Shown here: piece by piece, positions 25,713-34,686 of the stretch | How the letters are laid out: each line of letters opens with the position of its first letter | Numbering within the stretch: position 1 is the stretch's first letter | DNA from: JACKII01 sp965202745 | GTDB taxonomy: Bacteria > Pseudomonadota > Alphaproteobacteria > Bin95 | Direction: 5' to 3' | Assembly (NCBI GenBank): GCA_965202745.1 | Contig: CBDBCB010000017.1 | Span: 1-64,000, forward strand | DNA length: 64,000 bases | Translations under genes and position numbers: made by a program | The notes under the pieces: generated by a model | Told to the model about the DNA's origin: nothing | The model's input: the letters and a program-made list of their open reading frames with translations, nothing else | Database searches by the model: none

Positions 25713-26846
25713 GTGACAAATTCCGGTAAGCACGATGGAATGCGGTCCGCAATCATCTTTGCTGCGTCGGTCCTGTACGTTTTCATTCTGGCTGGTGCAG
25801 CCTCCGCTGGTGGATGGTTTCTGGTAAGCGTGCCCGTGGTTCTATGGGGCGGCGCATCGCTGCTTGATATGGTGTGCCCTACAAACGAGGCCAATCCGGC
25901 CTTGAGCGTAGAGGGTAAAAAAATATCTTATTATCAATGGATTATACTGCTTTGGCTTCCTATTCAGTTGAACTTAATTTTTGGTGGTTTGGCGGTGGTG
26001 GCGCAGACCGAATGGTTTGGCACTGCCGAAGCAGTTGGCTTGATGATTTGCGTCGGTATCGGCACCGGCACCTTCGGAGTGGTCTATGCGCATGAACTGA
26101 TGCACCGCCGGGACAAGATGTCAAAAATAGCGGCAGAAATTCTATTAATAACTGTATGTTATGGTCATTTTATGACTGAGCATCTTAGGTCTCATCATCG
26201 GTATGTGGGCACGCCGCGTGATCCCGCGACGTCCCGCTACAACGAAAGCGCCTATCATTTTCTCCGCCGGGTTATCCCAGAGAGCATCGCGTCAGCCTGG
26301 CAGATTGAAGCAGAACGGTTGAAGGGCAGAGGCAAGCCTGTAGCTTCCAGTGAAAATCCATTTTGGCGCTATTTTGGTGGCGCCATGTTGTGCATAGCGG
26401 CAGCAGCGCTCATTGCAGGGTCGTTCGGTGTAATATTGTTTCTGATACAATGTTTTATAGCTATAATGCTAACTGAAATGATTAATTACATTCAGCACTA
26501 TGGCCTGACCCGCAAGCATTTGGGACAGGGTGTATATGAGCACATGCGTCAGCGTCATTCATGGAATGCGCCCTATCCGGCAACTACTGCCTTGTTGATC
26601 AATCTGCAACTCCATAGCGACCACCATTTCAAACCGAAGCGGTCTTATCCCTTACTCCAGACCTACTCTGATACGGATGCGCCAAGACTACCCTATGGCT
26701 ACCCGGTCATGGTTGGCATCGCCTTTTCACCGCAACTATGGCGCTCGGTTATGAACCGGCGGGTGCGGCGATGGCGAGCTGAGCACTACCCGGAAATTAC
26801 CGATTGGAAGCCGTATGACAGCATGACCCTGCCAATGCCGCGTTAG
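25713..26846 (+). CDS. alkB: Alkane 1-monooxygenase (AlkB type)
   Basis: A membrane di-iron enzyme that hydroxylates the end of alkanes. The three histidine boxes are VYAHELMHRRDK, TEHLRSHHRYVGTP and LQLHSDHHFKPKR, with the additional NYIQHYGLTR motif that separates AlkB from desaturases. Several hydrophobic segments flank them; 377 residues is normal. The start is uncertain: GTG at 25713 or ATG at 25740. No rubredoxin, rubredoxin reductase or AraC regulator is next to it. Confidence 0.92.
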   Translation: MTNSGKHDGMRSAIIFAASVLYVFILAGAASAGGWFLVSVPVVLWGGASLLDMVCPTNEANPALSVEGKKISYYQWIILLWLPIQLNLIFGGLAVVAQTEWFGTAEAVGLMICVGIGTGTFGVVYAHELMHRRDKMSKIAAEILLITVCYGHFMTEHLRSHHRYVGTPRDPATSRYNESAYHFLRRVIPESIASAWQIEAERLKGRGKPVASSENPFWRYFGGAMLCIAAAALIAGSFGVILFLIQCFIAIMLTEMINYIQHYGLTRKHLGQGVYEHMRQRHSWNAPYPATTALLINLQLHSDHHFKPKRSYPLLQTYSDTDAPRLPYGYPVMVGIAFSPQLWRSVMNRRVRRWRAEHYPEITDWKPYDSMTLPMPR

Positions 26847-26882
26847 TACTGATCCTGATCCGTTTGGCTCTGGAAGTCTGCT

Positions 26883-27869
26883 CTAATTTGAACCGGCTAT
26901 GCTCTGAGAATTGGTTATCCGTTTCTGCAGCAATTGCAGCACAGCCGCAGCAACCTCCTCGGTGTTGTTTGGCGGCTCGTATTCCCAGGTAGGCAAGGGC
27001 GAGCCTGCAAAGCGGCGGGCAAAATTATCCTGATACAAACCGTTCAGAAATGCGCGGAACCGTTTGTTCCCCCCAGTCAACTCAATGATATGCACCGGCT
27101 TTCCCGTCGAGCAGGCCTCCGAGACCATGGAAGCGCTGTCGCATGTGGCGACTATATGGTCGGCGACGGCCAACAGGCCGAAATACGGGTTAGGACCGTC
27201 GGCCTCGCCGGTCCAGAAGTAAGCATCGGGCAAGGCATCCTGCAGCAAGCGCGTGTTGTCGGTCCCGGTGCGGCGGGAGGTTGTGATCAGGAGGCTCGCT
27301 CCGCTTGCACTCAGGTCCTGCAGCTGGCCAGCCAGCATAACCGCGTCTTCTGCATCGAAGGAGAATGCACCACTCTTGCCACCAACCAATACGGCGATCC
27401 AGGGGTGAGGGCGGCTTTTAAACTGCGGTTCCCACTCCTGCGCAGCGGCTTGCAGCTTGTTGGGCGTAACCCGGTGAATGGCTGCCCGTGTTGGCATGAC
27501 GTTTCGCCCACTAAGCCCGTCATGCCGTGGTGGCACAACCAAATCGAACGCGCTGAGAGAGGCACTAGGGTTTTGGATGTGCACGGCAAGTGCGCCGGCT
27601 TTCCGAAGTGCTAACGCTGCTGGCACGCTGCGCCGGCCGCAGGAGATAACCAAATCAGGCGCCGGACCGCCAAATTCACTGGGGTTGGCGGCCACACATC
27701 CAATACGCTTTGGTGCCAAATGACCCGGCAGCCAGCGCCAGGGTTTGCGCGGCTGTACGATTTTGACGGCAATCTCGCCGCCGACGGCTTCCGCTAGTCC
27801 CAGCGCCTGGCTCTGCATACCGGCTTCGCCGGTCGTTAGTGCCCAAATGCGCCGATTGTTAGAGGACAC
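26883..27869 (-). CDS. ELM1/DUF1022-family protein
   Basis: 328 residues. The N-terminus IWALTTGEAGMQSQALGLAE and DLVISCGRRSVPAALALR, with WIAVLVGGKSGAFSFDAED and TCDSASMVSEACSTGKPV, match the mitochondrial fission protein ELM1-like family, which has a glycosyltransferase-like fold. Bacterial function is not established. The GTG start lies inside the last codons of the CoA-transferase gene upstream, so the two are translationally coupled. Confidence 0.85.
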   Translation of the reverse strand: MSSNNRRIWALTTGEAGMQSQALGLAEAVGGEIAVKIVQPRKPWRWLPGHLAPKRIGCVAANPSEFGGPAPDLVISCGRRSVPAALALRKAGALAVHIQNPSASLSAFDLVVPPRHDGLSGRNVMPTRAAIHRVTPNKLQAAAQEWEPQFKSRPHPWIAVLVGGKSGAFSFDAEDAVMLAGQLQDLSASGASLLITTSRRTGTDNTRLLQDALPDAYFWTGEADGPNPYFGLLAVADHIVATCDSASMVSEACSTGKPVHIIELTGGNKRFRAFLNGLYQDNFARRFAGSPLPTWEYEPPNNTEEVAAAVLQLLQKRITNSQSIAGSN

Positions 27870-29088
27870 CTTCGGCCTTCAGTGCTGCTATCTCTTCTGC
27901 GGGTAGGCCAATTCCACCCAGTATTTCATCGGTATGCTCACCAAGCTTCGGTGCACGGCGGCGGATGGCACCCGGCGTATCCGACAGGCGCGGAACGATA
28001 TTGTGCATGGGAACACGGCCCATACTCTCGTCCGGCATTTCGACCAGGGCTTCCCGCCCGATCACATGGGGGTCTTTCCGGTACTGTTCCGCGTCGTAAA
28101 CCGGACCTGCCGTAACCTCCAGGCGTTCGAAAAACTCCAGGTTCTCTGCCAACGTCTTCTCTGCCACCGCGTCAGCAACAACCTGGTCCACATATTCCAT
28201 ATTCTCGACACGGGCGGCTGGAGTGTTGTAGCGTGGATCCTCACCCAGATCCTCGCGCCCGATCGCCCGGAAAATCCGAAGGGCCATCACCTGCATAGAG
28301 CCGCTGATGGCCAACCATTTCCCATCATTGGTTAGGTAGGTATTGCGGGGGGCGGCAGTAATGGAGCGGTTGCCGGAGCGCATGGGGGACTTGCCGCTCG
28401 ACGCATGCACCGCCGCGTCGCCGCCCAGGATAGCGTGCAGCGGCTCCATCAGGGAAAGGTCGATCACCTGTCCTCCGGTGAAAGTGCCGTCGCCTTTCGC
28501 CGTCCTGGCTTGAACCGCCACCATTGCCCCGAACGCGCCATAAGTGCCTGCCACCATGTCTGCCAGTGCCATATTAGGAAGGCTGGGGGGCTTGTCGGGG
28601 AAGCCGGTCTTTGTCGCAAAGCCGGTCATAGCCTCGATCAGCGTGCCGAAGCCCGGACGCTCGCGGTAAGGGCCGGTTTGGCCAAAGCCAGTGACGCGAA
28701 CGATCACGAGGCCCGGATTGCGAGCATGCAATACGCCCGGTGCCAACCCCATTCGCTCCAAGCCGCCGACACGATAGTTTTCAATGAAGATGTCAGCGGT
28801 TTCGACCAGGCGCAGCAGCAATTCTTTGGCTCTGTCGTCGCGCAGGTTCATCGGCACGCTTTTTTTGTTGCGGCCATAGATGCTCCACTGGATCGGATGA
28901 CCGGCCGAGCCCCAGGAACGGAGGGGATCGCCGTCCATCGGTTCGATCTTGATCACCTCTGCTCCGAAATCAGCGAGCAAGGCGCTAACCTGATTGCCTG
29001 CTACCAGACGGGAGAGATCCAGCACGCGCAACCCATCGAGCGGGCAGGCGGCATCTGGTGAAAATTCCTTAAATGGTCCTATCGGCAT
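27859..29088 (-). CDS. Family III CoA-transferase (CaiB/BaiF)
   Basis: Moves CoA between carboxylic acids. The start MPIGPFKEFSPDAACPLDGL leads to GLRVLDLSRLVAGNQVSALL and ADFGAEVIKIEPMDGDP, the family N-terminus. The probable nucleophile Asp lies in MALADMVAGTYGAFGA. About 409 residues, normal length. The open frame extends to 29238, but the ATG at 29088 gives the usual lead. It is divergent from the M81 gene with a 51-bp gap. Confidence 0.88.
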   Translation of the reverse strand: MPIGPFKEFSPDAACPLDGLRVLDLSRLVAGNQVSALLADFGAEVIKIEPMDGDPLRSWGSAGHPIQWSIYGRNKKSVPMNLRDDRAKELLLRLVETADIFIENYRVGGLERMGLAPGVLHARNPGLVIVRVTGFGQTGPYRERPGFGTLIEAMTGFATKTGFPDKPPSLPNMALADMVAGTYGAFGAMVAVQARTAKGDGTFTGGQVIDLSLMEPLHAILGGDAAVHASSGKSPMRSGNRSITAAPRNTYLTNDGKWLAISGSMQVMALRIFRAIGREDLGEDPRYNTPAARVENMEYVDQVVADAVAEKTLAENLEFFERLEVTAGPVYDAEQYRKDPHVIGREALVEMPDESMGRVPMHNIVPRLSDTPGAIRRRAPKLGEHTDEILGGIGLPAEEIAALKAEGVL

Positions 29089-29139
29089 CTTGTCTTTGCA
29101 CGCGAAGGGGGAGAGTTTGTTGACGTAGGATAAACCACG

Positions 29140-30630
29140 ATGGACTGCATCGCTATGGCCCGCATTGCTGTTGCCGGATTCCGGCACGAAACCAATACTT
29201 TTGCGCCAGCCAAGGCTTCCATGGCGGACTTTGAGCAAGGGTACTCCTGGCCACCGCTGACCCGCGGGCCCGAAGTTGTAAAAGAAGTCAGAGGCTACAA
29301 TCTAGCGCTCGCCGGCTTCATCCAAGCAGCGGAGGCGGCAGGCCATGAGATTGTGCCGCTGCTTTGGGCGTCGGCCAGTCCGTCCTCCTATGTTGAAGAA
29401 CGCGCCTATGAGCGCATTGCCGGCATGTTGCAGGATGCGCTGTGGGCAGTGGTGCCAGTCGATGCGGTCTACCTCAGTCTGCATGGTGCCATGGTGACGG
29501 AGCATCTGGAGGATGCGGAATCCGATACGATTAAGCGTTGCCGCGATATCCTGAAGCCGGACGGATGGAAAATACCGGTCGTCGCCACGCTAGACTATCA
29601 CGCCAATATTTCACCGGCCATGGTCGGGCGAGCCTCCGCATTGCTCAGCTACCGGACATATCCGCATGAAGATATGGCGGAGACAGGTGCGCATATGCTG
29701 CGCTGGTTGGAGCGAATGCTGGCGGGCGAGCATTTGACCGAGCGTGTCTTCCGGCAATTGCCGTTCCTGTTTCCGCTGGTCTGGGGCTGCACCTATCATG
29801 ATCCTGCGAAACGGATTGTCGATATGATCCCGGCCCTGGAGGAAAAGCACGATGTGCTGCTGACCTTCGCCGGGGGTTTTCCCGCCGCGGATATTTACGA
29901 CTGTGGTCCAAGCATTGTGGCGTATGGCGCCTACCGTTCTGCCTGCCGGGCGGCGGTGGATGAACTGGCCGATGCCGTTTTGGCGGCGCGACCGGAGTTT
30001 ACAGGAGGGCTGCTGTCAATCGACGCCGCGGTCGCGCGGGCTGAAGCCCACGCGGGGCAAGAGCCGCTGGTGATCGCTGACGTGCAGGACAATCCAGGCG
30101 CGGGAGGCACTGCCGATACGATGGGCTTGGTCCGGGCGCTAGTGGCTGCTGATCTGCCGGGGACAGTGTGCGGTATGATCTTCGACCCACATGTGGCGAC
30201 GCTCGCGGCACGGGCCGGGGAGGGGGCTGTGATATCCGCCGCATTGGGCGCAAAGCATGGGCTTTCTGGGGATGAACCCCTGGTGGCGGCGTTTATTGTC
30301 GAGAAAATTGCAGAGCCGCCGGTACTGTGCGATGGCCCGCTCTATTCGGGTGCAAAGATGGATTTGGACCCGTTGGTATTGTTGCGCCACGGCAACGTTC
30401 GAATTTTGGTAGCCGGAAGAAAGGTGCAAGCCGCTGATCTGGCGTTTTTCAGGGCGGTGGGCCTGGAGCCATCGGACCAGCGGATATTGGCGCTAAAGTC
30501 CTCGGTTCATTTTCGTGGCGCGTTTGAACCTATAGCTTCCGAAGTGTTGTTGTGTGCCGCACCTGGTGCGATGAATATGGACTTGGCGACGCTGCCTTTC
30601 AAAAGGCTCCGTCCCGGTGTCGTTTACTAG
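29140..30630 (+). CDS. M81-family metallopeptidase (MlrC-like)
   Basis: 496 residues. RIAVAGFRHETNTFAP at the N-terminus and VVATLDYHANIS carry the likely zinc ligands; YLSLHGAMVTEHLEDAE and VQDNPGAGGTADTMGLV are further family marks. MlrC acts late in microcystin breakdown, but most members work on unknown peptides or amides. The start at 29140 follows TAGGATAAACCACG; a second ATG at 29155 is also possible. Confidence 0.88.
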   Translation: MDCIAMARIAVAGFRHETNTFAPAKASMADFEQGYSWPPLTRGPEVVKEVRGYNLALAGFIQAAEAAGHEIVPLLWASASPSSYVEERAYERIAGMLQDALWAVVPVDAVYLSLHGAMVTEHLEDAESDTIKRCRDILKPDGWKIPVVATLDYHANISPAMVGRASALLSYRTYPHEDMAETGAHMLRWLERMLAGEHLTERVFRQLPFLFPLVWGCTYHDPAKRIVDMIPALEEKHDVLLTFAGGFPAADIYDCGPSIVAYGAYRSACRAAVDELADAVLAARPEFTGGLLSIDAAVARAEAHAGQEPLVIADVQDNPGAGGTADTMGLVRALVAADLPGTVCGMIFDPHVATLAARAGEGAVISAALGAKHGLSGDEPLVAAFIVEKIAEPPVLCDGPLYSGAKMDLDPLVLLRHGNVRILVAGRKVQAADLAFFRAVGLEPSDQRILALKSSVHFRGAFEPIASEVLLCAAPGAMNMDLATLPFKRLRPGVVY

Positions 30631-30638
30631 CGTTGCGT

Positions 30639-30776
30639 TTAGACAAATACCGGAAGCGCCAAGAAGCTGGCCAAAACGCAGATACCAAACACCCAGAGGG
30701 TCAACGCGTTTTTATCGAAGAAGTGCCGGAAACTGGCGTTCTGATGGTCGTGCGGTTCATAAGTGTAGCGATACAT
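30639..30776 (-). CDS. Small single-pass membrane protein, unassigned
   Basis: A 45-residue open frame. It starts MYRYTYEPHDHQNASF, then FRHFFDKNALTLW and a hydrophobic helix WVFGICVLASFLALPVFV at the C-terminus. TTGGAGCTTTCCC before the ATG is a good ribosome binding site. It converges with the M81 gene and lies just beside IS256 copy C. I do not recognise a family; size and layout resemble small oxidase-associated or respiratory subunits. Confidence 0.5.
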   Translation of the reverse strand: MYRYTYEPHDHQNASFRHFFDKNALTLWVFGICVLASFLALPVFV

Positions 30777-30826
30777 GGGAAAGCTCCAATGGCTATTGCT
30801 GCTTTGTACTCATCCATATGTAAGCG

Positions 30827-31678
30827 GAGCTATGGCCGAAAGTTGGTGACGGCTTGATCAGGCGGCGTTTTGCATTTGTTTGATCCCGTCGATGAATGCA
30901 ATGCCCTGGATTATCCCAGGCATGCGATTTGCGCCGTCGCGCTTTCGCCATTTGCCCTGCGCTGACATCAGGAGCCTGACCGCCATGGCGAGGGCGGTCT
31001 TTCGGCTCAGACAGCCTTTGGTTTTACCTGTCCGGTGGCGCACCGTCGCCTACCGCGAGATCGGGCGCGTGATTGAGGCTGCGCCGCTTGAGGTCGAGCA
31101 GGAGCGCGCGCCAGCTTTGGGTCCTTTCGCGATAGCCGTCGGTCAGCCCCAGTATCTCCTTTCGGCCCCATTCATCCGCGCCGAGCAGCACCAGAACACA
31201 TTGCTTTTCTTCCATCCTTGGCTGGAAATAGACGCCATCCGCCCAGACATAGACGATGCGCCGGGCGCTGAGATCGCGCTTCTGCCAGCGGTCGTACTCC
31301 TCCCACCAATCGGACTTCAGCCGCGAGATGGTGGGGGACGACAGGCCCGCCGCGTTCGGCCCGAGCAGCGCGGCCAAGGCCGCCTGAAAATCGCCCGTGG
31401 AAATGCCGTTGAGGGAAAGCCAGGGCAGTAAGTCCTCGACGGACTTCGCCTTGCGCAGATACGGTGGCAGGATCGAAGAAGAGAACCGACCCTTCTCAGC
31501 CTGCCGATCACGATCCCGCCCGCGTGGCCCTTTCACGGGCACTGGGCCAATCCCGGTCATTCCCTCTCGTTCTGGCAGGTGAGCGTGACGAACGACCCGC
31601 GCGGGCCCCTCGGAGCGTCGTCTCATTGGAAAATGGCGCAAGCCATGCGCTCCACTCAGCTTCAAGCGCTTGCTCGAT
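30827..31678 (-). mobile_element. Non-autonomous IS256 derivative, copy C, 5' end removed
   Basis: Begins with the intact left end GAGCTATGGCCGAAAGTTGG and carries the same internal deletion junction as copy B. The right end is missing: homology stops at CGCTTGCTCGAT (31678), inside the N-terminal coding region, and unrelated DNA follows. No target duplication can be seen. Alignment with B shows a few base differences, including an extra base near 31615 that would shift the transposase frame. Confidence 0.85.
30858..31678 (-). pseudogene. IS256 transposase remnant (copy C)
   Basis: C-terminal end (RHRTGKTKGCLSRKTALAM to the stop at 30858) and part of the N-terminal half, separated by the internal deletion and truncated at the 5' side. 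It cannot make a working enzyme. Confidence 0.8.
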
Positions 31679-31746
31679 GAAAGATTGGTGAGCCGAATAC
31701 CATTCCGTTGCTGAATTTGTTGGATCAAGTCATCGAGTTAGCGTAG
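31679..31746 (+). pseudogene. Short C-terminal tail of an unidentified gene
   Basis: The frame KIGEPNTIPLLNLLDQVIEL ends at TAG 31744-31746. It looks like the last helix of a larger protein whose 5' part was removed at the truncated end of IS256 copy C. It is too short to identify. Confidence 0.3.
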
Positions 31747-31750
31747 GGGG

Positions 31751-32491
31751 ATGCTGGCAATGCGGATCGAAACCGCTGGAAACAAAAATAGGAAAACTGG
31801 TGCGATGGCTGCTCAACAAAAGCACAGGGATAGCAACAAACTGCTGCCCCTGAAGGTATGGGACCTGCCGACGCGAGTCTTTCACTGGCTGTTAGCAGGG
31901 CTCGTGGGCGGCGCGTGGTTGTCGATAGAACTCGGCGAGATGGAAATCCACGCGCTGGTTGGTCAAGCGATCCTGACTCTAGTGGTCTATCGGATTATTT
32001 GGGGGATAGTAGGCAGCGAAACCGCACAGTTCTGGCACTTTATCAAAGGCCCAAAAGCCGTATTGGCCTATGCGCGCGGCTTGATTTCCGGTCCTAACCA
32101 GGAGCCTGTCGGACACAATCCGCTAGGGACCTGCATGATTGTTGGCCTGTTGCTGCTGCTGGCAACCCAGGCGGTGTTAGGCCTGATGAGCAATGACGAT
32201 ATCTTTTTCGAAGCGCCGTTGTTCAATCTGGTCGGCAAGGAATGGTCAGATACGCTGACCGGTTTGCACCATCTATTGTTCAACGTGATTTTGCTCGCGG
32301 TGTGTGTGCACGTAGCCGCGGCGCTCTTTTATCTGATCTTCAAGAAAGAAAATCTGATTGGGTCGATGATTACCGGCGTTAAATGGTGGCCAGCGCCACT
32401 GCCGGTGATCCGGATGACACCGGTCTGGCTGGCTCTACCAGCGTTGGCCGCCGCCGCCGCCCTGGTCTGGGCAGCGGTGACGTACCTCTAA
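31751..32491 (+). CDS. Cytochrome b561-family di-haem membrane protein
   Basis: A membrane electron-transfer subunit of about 246 residues. PTRVFHWLLAGLVGGAWL, EIHALVGQAILTLVVYRIIW and TGLHHLLFNVILLAVCVHV carry the usual haem-binding histidines on four helices. The start after TAGGGGG gives a hydrophilic lead of about 30 residues; later ATGs are possible. It converges with a cytochrome c' gene 6 bp away; such b-type proteins often pass quinol electrons to soluble c-type cytochromes. Confidence 0.85.
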   Translation: MLAMRIETAGNKNRKTGAMAAQQKHRDSNKLLPLKVWDLPTRVFHWLLAGLVGGAWLSIELGEMEIHALVGQAILTLVVYRIIWGIVGSETAQFWHFIKGPKAVLAYARGLISGPNQEPVGHNPLGTCMIVGLLLLLATQAVLGLMSNDDIFFEAPLFNLVGKEWSDTLTGLHHLLFNVILLAVCVHVAAALFYLIFKKENLIGSMITGVKWWPAPLPVIRMTPVWLALPALAAAAALVWAAVTYL

Positions 32492-32497
32492 GCAATC

Positions 32498-32938
32498 TTA
32501 CTTCTTGACGCGGAAATTGCTGTGGCAGGCTTTGCATGTCGCGCCCAGCGCCTTCACTTCAGCGAACGTAATGTTCGCACCGGCTGCTGCCGCGGCCTGG
32601 CCGGCGGCTTCAAGATCCATCAGGCCCTTTTCGAACTTTGTCCAGTCGGACCAAATCGCGGCGGTTGCTGTGGTTTTGCGTTCACCTTGGCCATCCGTGT
32701 TGGGTTTGAAGGCCGGAACGGTGATGGCCGTGTTGGTCACAGCACCCATCAGCGCTGCATGATTGGCCAACGCTTCCTTGTTGCCGACATCGCCTTTTAG
32801 GATTGCAACGATCGAGCCCATCTGAGACCCAATCGCTTTCATGACATTCTGGCGGTACTTGATATCGTCGTCCGCGCCTGCGAAAGCCCCGGTCGAAACA
32901 CATGCTGTAAGAGCGGCCGCAATGAGAGCTTTCTTCAT
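32498..32938 (-). CDS. Cytochrome c' (class II)
   Basis: A periplasmic four-helix haem protein of about 146 residues. Signal peptide MKKALIAAALTACVSTGAFA, then DDDIKYRQNVMKAIGSQMGS, the usual first helix, and the haem site CKACHSNFRVKK at the C-terminus. The ATG at 32938 follows GAGGAGGTTATGACC. Cytochromes c' bind NO and CO and protect from nitrosative stress. Confidence 0.93.
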   Translation of the reverse strand: MKKALIAAALTACVSTGAFAGADDDIKYRQNVMKAIGSQMGSIVAILKGDVGNKEALANHAALMGAVTNTAITVPAFKPNTDGQGERKTTATAAIWSDWTKFEKGLMDLEAAGQAAAAAGANITFAEVKALGATCKACHSNFRVKK

Positions 32939-33003
32939 GGTCATAACCTCCTCTGTGTTTATGATAACAAACTGGAACAAATTAGAGGCTAGTACACGTT
33001 TAG

Positions 33004-33037
33004 AGCCAGGCGAGGGGCTATAGGCCCTCGCCTGGCT
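33004..33037 (-). terminator. Strong hairpin between gloA and the cytochrome c' gene
   Basis: Perfect 13-base arms AGCCAGGCGAGGG and CCCTCGCCTGGCT around an 8-base loop. It lies 23 bp after gloA and marks the end of the long leftward envelope block. No clear T-run follows on either strand. Confidence 0.6.
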
Positions 33038-33059
33038 TCATACCTTTGTGATAGTACCG

Positions 33060-33476
33060 TTACTTTCGCTCAACCAGTTCAATCAGGTACCCGTCCGGGT
33101 CTTTAATGAACGCTATCACGCTGCCGCCGTGCTTCATGGGACCTGCCGGGCGGGGGATTTCGACGCCTTCTGAGGCTAGAAATTCACAGGCAGCGGTGAC
33201 GTCGGAAACGCCCAGTGCGAAATGGCCAAAGCCATTGCCGACATTATAGGGTTCTTCTTGGTCCCAGTTGTGAGTCAGTTCGATAACGGTGTTTCCGGCT
33301 TCTTCGCCATAACCGACAAAGGCCAGCGTGAATTTGCCGGTCGGGAAATCTTTGTTGCGCAGTTCCTGCATGCCCAGCAACCGGGTGTAGTAGTCCAGCG
33401 ACTTTTTCAGGTCTTTCACGCGGATCATCGTGTGCAGATAGCGCGGCGTACCCGCGGTGAAGGGGTTCGTGGCCAT
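33060..33476 (-). CDS. gloA: Lactoylglutathione lyase (glyoxalase I)
   Basis: Removes methylglyoxal as its glutathione adduct. The four metal ligands of glyoxalase I can be placed: His in RYLHTMIRVKDL, Glu in TVIELTHNWD, His in GFGHFALGVSDV and Glu in GYLIELVERK. At 138 residues it matches the family. It begins 4 bp after lpxB and is the last gene of the leftward block. Confidence 0.93.
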   Translation of the reverse strand: MATNPFTAGTPRYLHTMIRVKDLKKSLDYYTRLLGMQELRNKDFPTGKFTLAFVGYGEEAGNTVIELTHNWDQEEPYNVGNGFGHFALGVSDVTAACEFLASEGVEIPRPAGPMKHGGSVIAFIKDPDGYLIELVERK

Positions 33477-33480
33477 GGGG

Positions 33481-34686
33481 TCAGTTCCTACTCGGTATTG
33501 CTTGATTGATAGCGGCGCGCCGTTCCGCGGCCTCTGCCAGCACCATAGCGGCCGCCATCGCACTTGGCGAGCGATCCTGCGAGTGCATCGCGGCCGATAT
33601 CTCCTCGAAGCCCAGTGCTTGAGCCTGGCGGCGGTCCGGTTCGGTTAGCAATTTGATGACTTCCTCGGCAACCGATTCCGGCGTGCAGTAATATTGCAGA
33701 AGCTCAGGCACCAAAGCCCGGCCAGACAGTAGATTGGGAAGGCTCGCGCTCTTAACCTGAAGCACCCGCTTGCCGATTTCTGCTGTGATCCGGTTCATTC
33801 TGTAGGTCGTCAGCATCGGTACTTTTGCCAGAGCAAGTTCCAATGTGATCGTGCCGGAGGCTGCTAAGGCTGCCGTCGAAGCAGCAAACGCGTCCCGCTT
33901 ATCCTCGTCTGTTTCCGTAATCACAGAAGGTATTGCCAATTTTGCGGCTGTCGCGCGGACCTGATCTGCGACTAGTGGCACTGTTGGAAAGACCAGATGC
34001 AGCCCAGGTACTGCGTCTGCAATCCGCGGTAACGCTTCTTCAAACACTGGCAACAATCGCGCCAACTCGCCTTTGCGGCTGCCGGGCAACACAGCCAGCA
34101 GGGGCGCACCTGCCGGGATTACATACCTTGCCCGGAATACGGCCCCGTCGCCTGGGGGTTTTTCGGCGGCCGGGTGACTGACATACGTGGTTTTTAAGCC
34201 ATGTGCTGTGAAGTAGGGCGGCTCAAACGGGAACAGCACCAGAAGATGATGGAACAATTCCGCGAAAGTCTTTGCCCGCCCCGCACGCCAGGCCCACACC
34301 ATAGGCGCAACATAGTGGACACGCCGCGCGGTCGAGCCCTGTTTAATCAGCTGTTTCGCGATTGGCTTGTTGAAGCCACTGGAGTCAATTGTCACGACAA
34401 CATCGGGGTTGAATTCGCCAATTGCTGCCATGACCTGGTGCCATCGGCGGCGGATGCGGAGATAGCGAGGTAGCACTTCAATCAACCCCATTACCGCTAA
34501 ATCGTCATAGGGAAAAACCAGCTCCATTCCAGCCGCCGCCACCCGCGGACCGCCGACCCCCTGGCACACGGCGTCCGGCGCGCTCATTCGAAGGGCCTGG
34601 ATCAAGCCAGCCCCGAGAGCATCGCCCGACGGTTCCCCCGCTACGAAAAATATCTTCGGCGCATCAACCGGCATTGCCTGGCTCAT
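33481..34686 (-). CDS. lpxB: Lipid-A-disaccharide synthase
   Basis: Joins UDP-diacylglucosamine and lipid X to form the lipid A disaccharide at the inner membrane. FFVAGEPSGDALGAGLIQAL, AVMGLIEVLPRYLRI, HYVAPMVWAWRAGRA and LAVLPGSRKGELARLLPVF are hallmark segments of this GT19 enzyme. 401 residues. The start overlaps the lpxI end by 23 bp (ATG at 34686 or 34674). Confidence 0.96.
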   Translation of the reverse strand: MSQAMPVDAPKIFFVAGEPSGDALGAGLIQALRMSAPDAVCQGVGGPRVAAAGMELVFPYDDLAVMGLIEVLPRYLRIRRRWHQVMAAIGEFNPDVVVTIDSSGFNKPIAKQLIKQGSTARRVHYVAPMVWAWRAGRAKTFAELFHHLLVLFPFEPPYFTAHGLKTTYVSHPAAEKPPGDGAVFRARYVIPAGAPLLAVLPGSRKGELARLLPVFEEALPRIADAVPGLHLVFPTVPLVADQVRATAAKLAIPSVITETDEDKRDAFAASTAALAASGTITLELALAKVPMLTTYRMNRITAEIGKRVLQVKSASLPNLLSGRALVPELLQYYCTPESVAEEVIKLLTEPDRRQAQALGFEEISAAMHSQDRSPSAMAAAMVLAEAAERRAAINQAIPSRN

